DNA of 33,425 nucleotides, from contig DVIF01000068.1 in NCBI GenBank assembly GCA_018711525.1, positions 1 through 33,425 on the forward strand. Reading direction: 5' to 3'. The translations under genes were made by a program, and so were the position numbers. The notes under the pieces are model-generated. The model had not been told where the DNA came from. It searched no databases and saw nothing but the letters and a program-made list of their open reading frames with translations. How positions within the stretch are numbered: the stretch's first letter is position 1; every line of letters starts with the position of its first letter. This DNA is from Candidatus Ornithospirochaeta stercorigallinarum (GTDB taxonomy: Bacteria; Spirochaetota; Spirochaetia; Sphaerochaetales; Sphaerochaetaceae). Positions 31,686-33,425 of the stretch are shown piece after piece.

Positions 31686-32102
31686 ATGCTTGAGAAAATT
31701 CCATCTGAATCCATTATGACCGATTTGTTGGGAAAGCCATTATATGATGTTTGGCTATCCTTATGTTCTGTCATTGACGAAAGATATGACATGGAAAGAT
31801 CATGGAACAGTGGAGGTAAAAACTGGACATATGAGTATAAATACCGCAGAGGTGGAAAAACTCTATGTTCGTTATATGCTAGGAACAACTGTGTGGGATT
31901 TATGATTATCTTCGGAAAAGATGAACGCACGAAGTTTGAAGAAAGCAGAGAAAGTTTCTCTGCGGAAGTTCAGAAAATATATGATGAATCCAAGACCTAT
32001 CATGACGGGAAATGGGTTATGTTCTATCCTGGTGATGAGTCCCTGTTTTCCGATTTCATGAGACTGCTTGCAATCAAAAGGAAGCCCAATAAAAACCAAT
32101 GA
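31686..32102 (+). CDS. DUF3788 family protein
   Basis: A 138-residue protein resembling DUF3788 (YdhG/MmcQ-like small alpha/beta proteins): WLSLCSVIDERYDMERSWNSG, then WTYEYKYRRGGKTLCSLYAR, VGFMIIFGKDER and a late KWVMFYPGD. The function of the family is unknown. The ATG at 31686 follows GGAGG by 5 nt, excluding a longer frame. It is coupled to the GNAT gene by a 4-bp overlap. Codon use is visibly more AT-rich than the genes before 31300. Confidence 0.82.
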   Translation: MLEKIPSESIMTDLLGKPLYDVWLSLCSVIDERYDMERSWNSGGKNWTYEYKYRRGGKTLCSLYARNNCVGFMIIFGKDERTKFEESRESFSAEVQKIYDESKTYHDGKWVMFYPGDESLFSDFMRLLAIKRKPNKNQ

Positions 32103-32605
32103 TAATTTACAGACAGGCAAAAGCCTGTGATGAACAGTTGCTGCAAGTTTTTCTATACCATGCGATATATGTCCCTGAAGGATGTAAACCTCCATCAGCA
32201 GATATTGTGTTTACGGAAGACTTCATTCAATACACAGAAGCCTTTGGTACCAATCCTCTGGATCTGGGAATTGTTGCAGAGGATAATGGCAATCCAGTCG
32301 GAGTAGCATGGGTGCGTCTAATGAAAAGCTATGGCTACGTAGATAATGATACTCCAGAACTTTCAATCTCACTCCTTCCTGAATACAGAGGAAAAGGGAT
32401 TGGGACGGTACTCCTGTCTGAGCTTCTGAATTCTCTGAAGATGAAGAACTGTAGATATGTATCCCTCTCTGTTCAGAAGGCCAATACTGCAGCATTAAGG
32501 CTCTACAGGAAAGCAGGTTTCAAGATAATCGAGGATAAAGGAGATGAACTTGTTATGAAAATTGATCTTGAAAATAACGAAGCGGTGTTTGCCGTCATCA
32601 AGTAG
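32099..32605 (+). CDS. GNAT-family N-acetyltransferase
   Basis: A 168-residue GNAT. Motif A is LSISLLPEYRGKGIGTVLLS (acetyl-CoA pyrophosphate loop R-x-x-G-x-G, about 90-109). Motif B follows: SVQKANTAALRLYRKAGF. The early region (about 1-60) is the variable acceptor-binding part; the acceptor is unknown. The start overlaps the DUF3788 stop by 4 bp (ATGA). Confidence 0.93.
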   Translation: MIIYRQAKACDEQLLQVFLYHAIYVPEGCKPPSADIVFTEDFIQYTEAFGTNPLDLGIVAEDNGNPVGVAWVRLMKSYGYVDNDTPELSISLLPEYRGKGIGTVLLSELLNSLKMKNCRYVSLSVQKANTAALRLYRKAGFKIIEDKGDELVMKIDLENNEAVFAVIK

Positions 32606-32666
32606 CATCTTTCAGCAATCCATAGATACAGAGATTATTCACTGTTCCATCCTTTATGACAGCATT

Positions 32667-32774
32667 ATGAAGAAACCCTTCCATTTCGAAGCCATTTGTG
32701 AAAGCCTGTCTGAAAAAGCAGCAATCCCGATTCATGGAAGATTTGAAAAATATTGTACAATTGGAGAACAATGA
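32667..32774 (+). pseudogene. Small ORF or gene remnant between GNAT and hydrolase
   Basis: A 35-codon frame (MKKPFHFEAICESLSEKAAI to FEKYCTIGEQ). The frame stays open upstream to within the GNAT gene, but this is its only ATG, and no Shine-Dalgarno precedes it. Its TGA overlaps the hydrolase ATG (ATGA), as in coupled genes. The composition looks protein-like, so it may be the tail of a truncated gene or a small coupled peptide. Family not recognised. Confidence 0.3.
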
Positions 32775-33425
32775 AATTCACAGAATATGGCAAGAAAGAT
32801 GGTGATACGGTAATCCTTTTACACGGAGCAGGACTTTCCTGGTGGAATTACAAGAAAGAGGCAGAGCTTCTTGCTGACAGGTTCCATGTCATACTACCTA
32901 TTCTGGATGGACATGAAGGCAGCGATAGGCCTTTTACTTCCATAAATTCAGCAGCCGAGGAGATTATAGGATTCATTGATACTTGCTGTGGCGGTTCTGT
33001 GCTTGCTATCGGAGGTTTATCCCTCGGTGGTCAGATTCTTCTTGAGATTGCAGCCAGAAGAAATAAAATATCCAGATTCTTTCTCTTTGAAAGTACATTA
33101 GCAATCCCCATGCGTGTTACAGCAGCATTCATCCCATCTTCTGTTTCCATCAGTTATCCCCTCATAAAGCATAAATGGTTCTCAAAGCTGCAAGCAAAAA
33201 CACTTGGAATTCCTGCAGATCTGTTTGAGACATATTACGAATCATCAATCCAGATAAGCATGGAAAGCCTTTCTAGGATGCTGCTGGAGAATGCAGCCTT
33301 TATGCCTTCACCCTCCATAAAGGAAACAAATGCCCTTGTTGTAGTGGGCTCTGAGGAAAGAAGAATAATGCGTCGTTCTGCTAGGAAGCTCAATGAAATG
33401 ATAGAAGGAAGCAAGCTTAGAATAC
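32771..33425 (+). CDS. Alpha/beta hydrolase (3' end beyond the window)
   Basis: At least 218 residues, cut by the window end. Alpha/beta-hydrolase signatures: the oxyanion loop LLHGAG (16-21), strand VILPILDGHEGSD (40-52) and the nucleophile elbow GGLSLGG with Ser84. A cap-like region follows (about 105-180). The strand before the acid is ALVVVGSEE. The catalytic His would be past the window end. The ATG follows GGAGAACA and overlaps the preceding small ORF stop. Substrate unknown; probably a cytoplasmic esterase-type enzyme. Confidence 0.88.
   Translation, partial: MKFTEYGKKDGDTVILLHGAGLSWWNYKKEAELLADRFHVILPILDGHEGSDRPFTSINSAAEEIIGFIDTCCGGSVLAIGGLSLGGQILLEIAARRNKISRFFLFESTLAIPMRVTAAFIPSSVSISYPLIKHKWFSKLQAKTLGIPADLFETYYESSIQISMESLSRMLLENAAFMPSPSIKETNALVVVGSEERRIMRRSARKLNEMIEGSKLRI

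Noticed and set aside
1-33425. CRISPR array, prophage, intact insertion sequence, rRNA
   Set aside because: No regularly spaced repeats, phage structural or integrase genes, transposase or rRNA signatures were found by reading both strands.

Overview
The window looks like chromosome of a spirochaete, probably an anaerobic, fermentative relative of Sphaerochaeta or Treponema. The evidence is a class I lysyl-tRNA synthetase, many Cys-lipidated or signal-peptide proteins, several beta-barrel outer-membrane proteins, a SPOR/RlpA-like protein, tRNA genes without encoded CCA, and a bifurcating-type [FeFe] hydrogenase operon beside rex. The genus call is inference from gene content only.

Layout. 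(1) 149-3916, minus strand: two-component operon (response regulator, histidine kinase, triple-PepSY secreted protein) and a patatin-like phospholipase that follows a PreP-type M16C peptidase (to 6737). (2) 6802-7680: endonuclease IV, divergent from the peptidase, with overlapping -35 boxes. (3) 7615-13496, minus strand: a translationally coupled trio pepT / beta-barrel protein / LPP20-like lipoprotein; a lipoprotein with C-terminal membrane helices and a small barrel protein; a PTS IIA domain protein coupled to a PH-like membrane protein. (4) 13591-16637: a 686-residue lipoprotein convergent with an orphan ABC substrate-binding protein. (5) 16930-23256: a GrpB/UPF0157 gene, then the five-gene hydrogenase operon (NuoE-like HydC, HATPase protein, a cysteine-less thioredoxin-like protein, NuoF-like HydB, HydA), divergent from rex. 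tRNA-Ala(CGC) lies 12 nt after rex. (6) 23553-29913: TetR regulator, OGG1-type 8-oxoguanine glycosylase, EEP-family lipoprotein, ClpP paralogue, Era, class I LysRS, RlpA/SPOR protein. (7) 29925-31319: an Omp85-like barrel without POTRA domains, then a CAT-anticodon tRNA (probably Ile2). (8) 31320-33425: visibly more AT-rich accessory tract with DUF3788, GNAT acetyltransferase, a small ORF and an alpha/beta hydrolase that runs off the end.

How the genes work together. Rex (an NADH/NAD sensor) beside an NADH- and ferredoxin-coupled hydrogenase is a coherent redox circuit: high NADH should lift repression and vent electrons as H2. Much of the rest is envelope biogenesis and sensing, plus base-excision repair (Nfo, OGG).

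The most interesting cross-cutting signal is a repeated start-site architecture. About eight genes that head transcription units lack a Shine-Dalgarno sequence and instead have a -10-like hexamer only 6-7 nt before the start codon, which predicts leaderless mRNAs. Other unit heads in the same window have clear Shine-Dalgarno sequences and more distant -10 boxes. Other points are a hydrogenase-operon subunit that has lost all cluster cysteines, a terminator hairpin whose 3' arm is the ribosome-binding site of the next gene, and a tRNA apparently carried on the rex transcript. I see no CRISPR array, prophage or intact insertion sequence.
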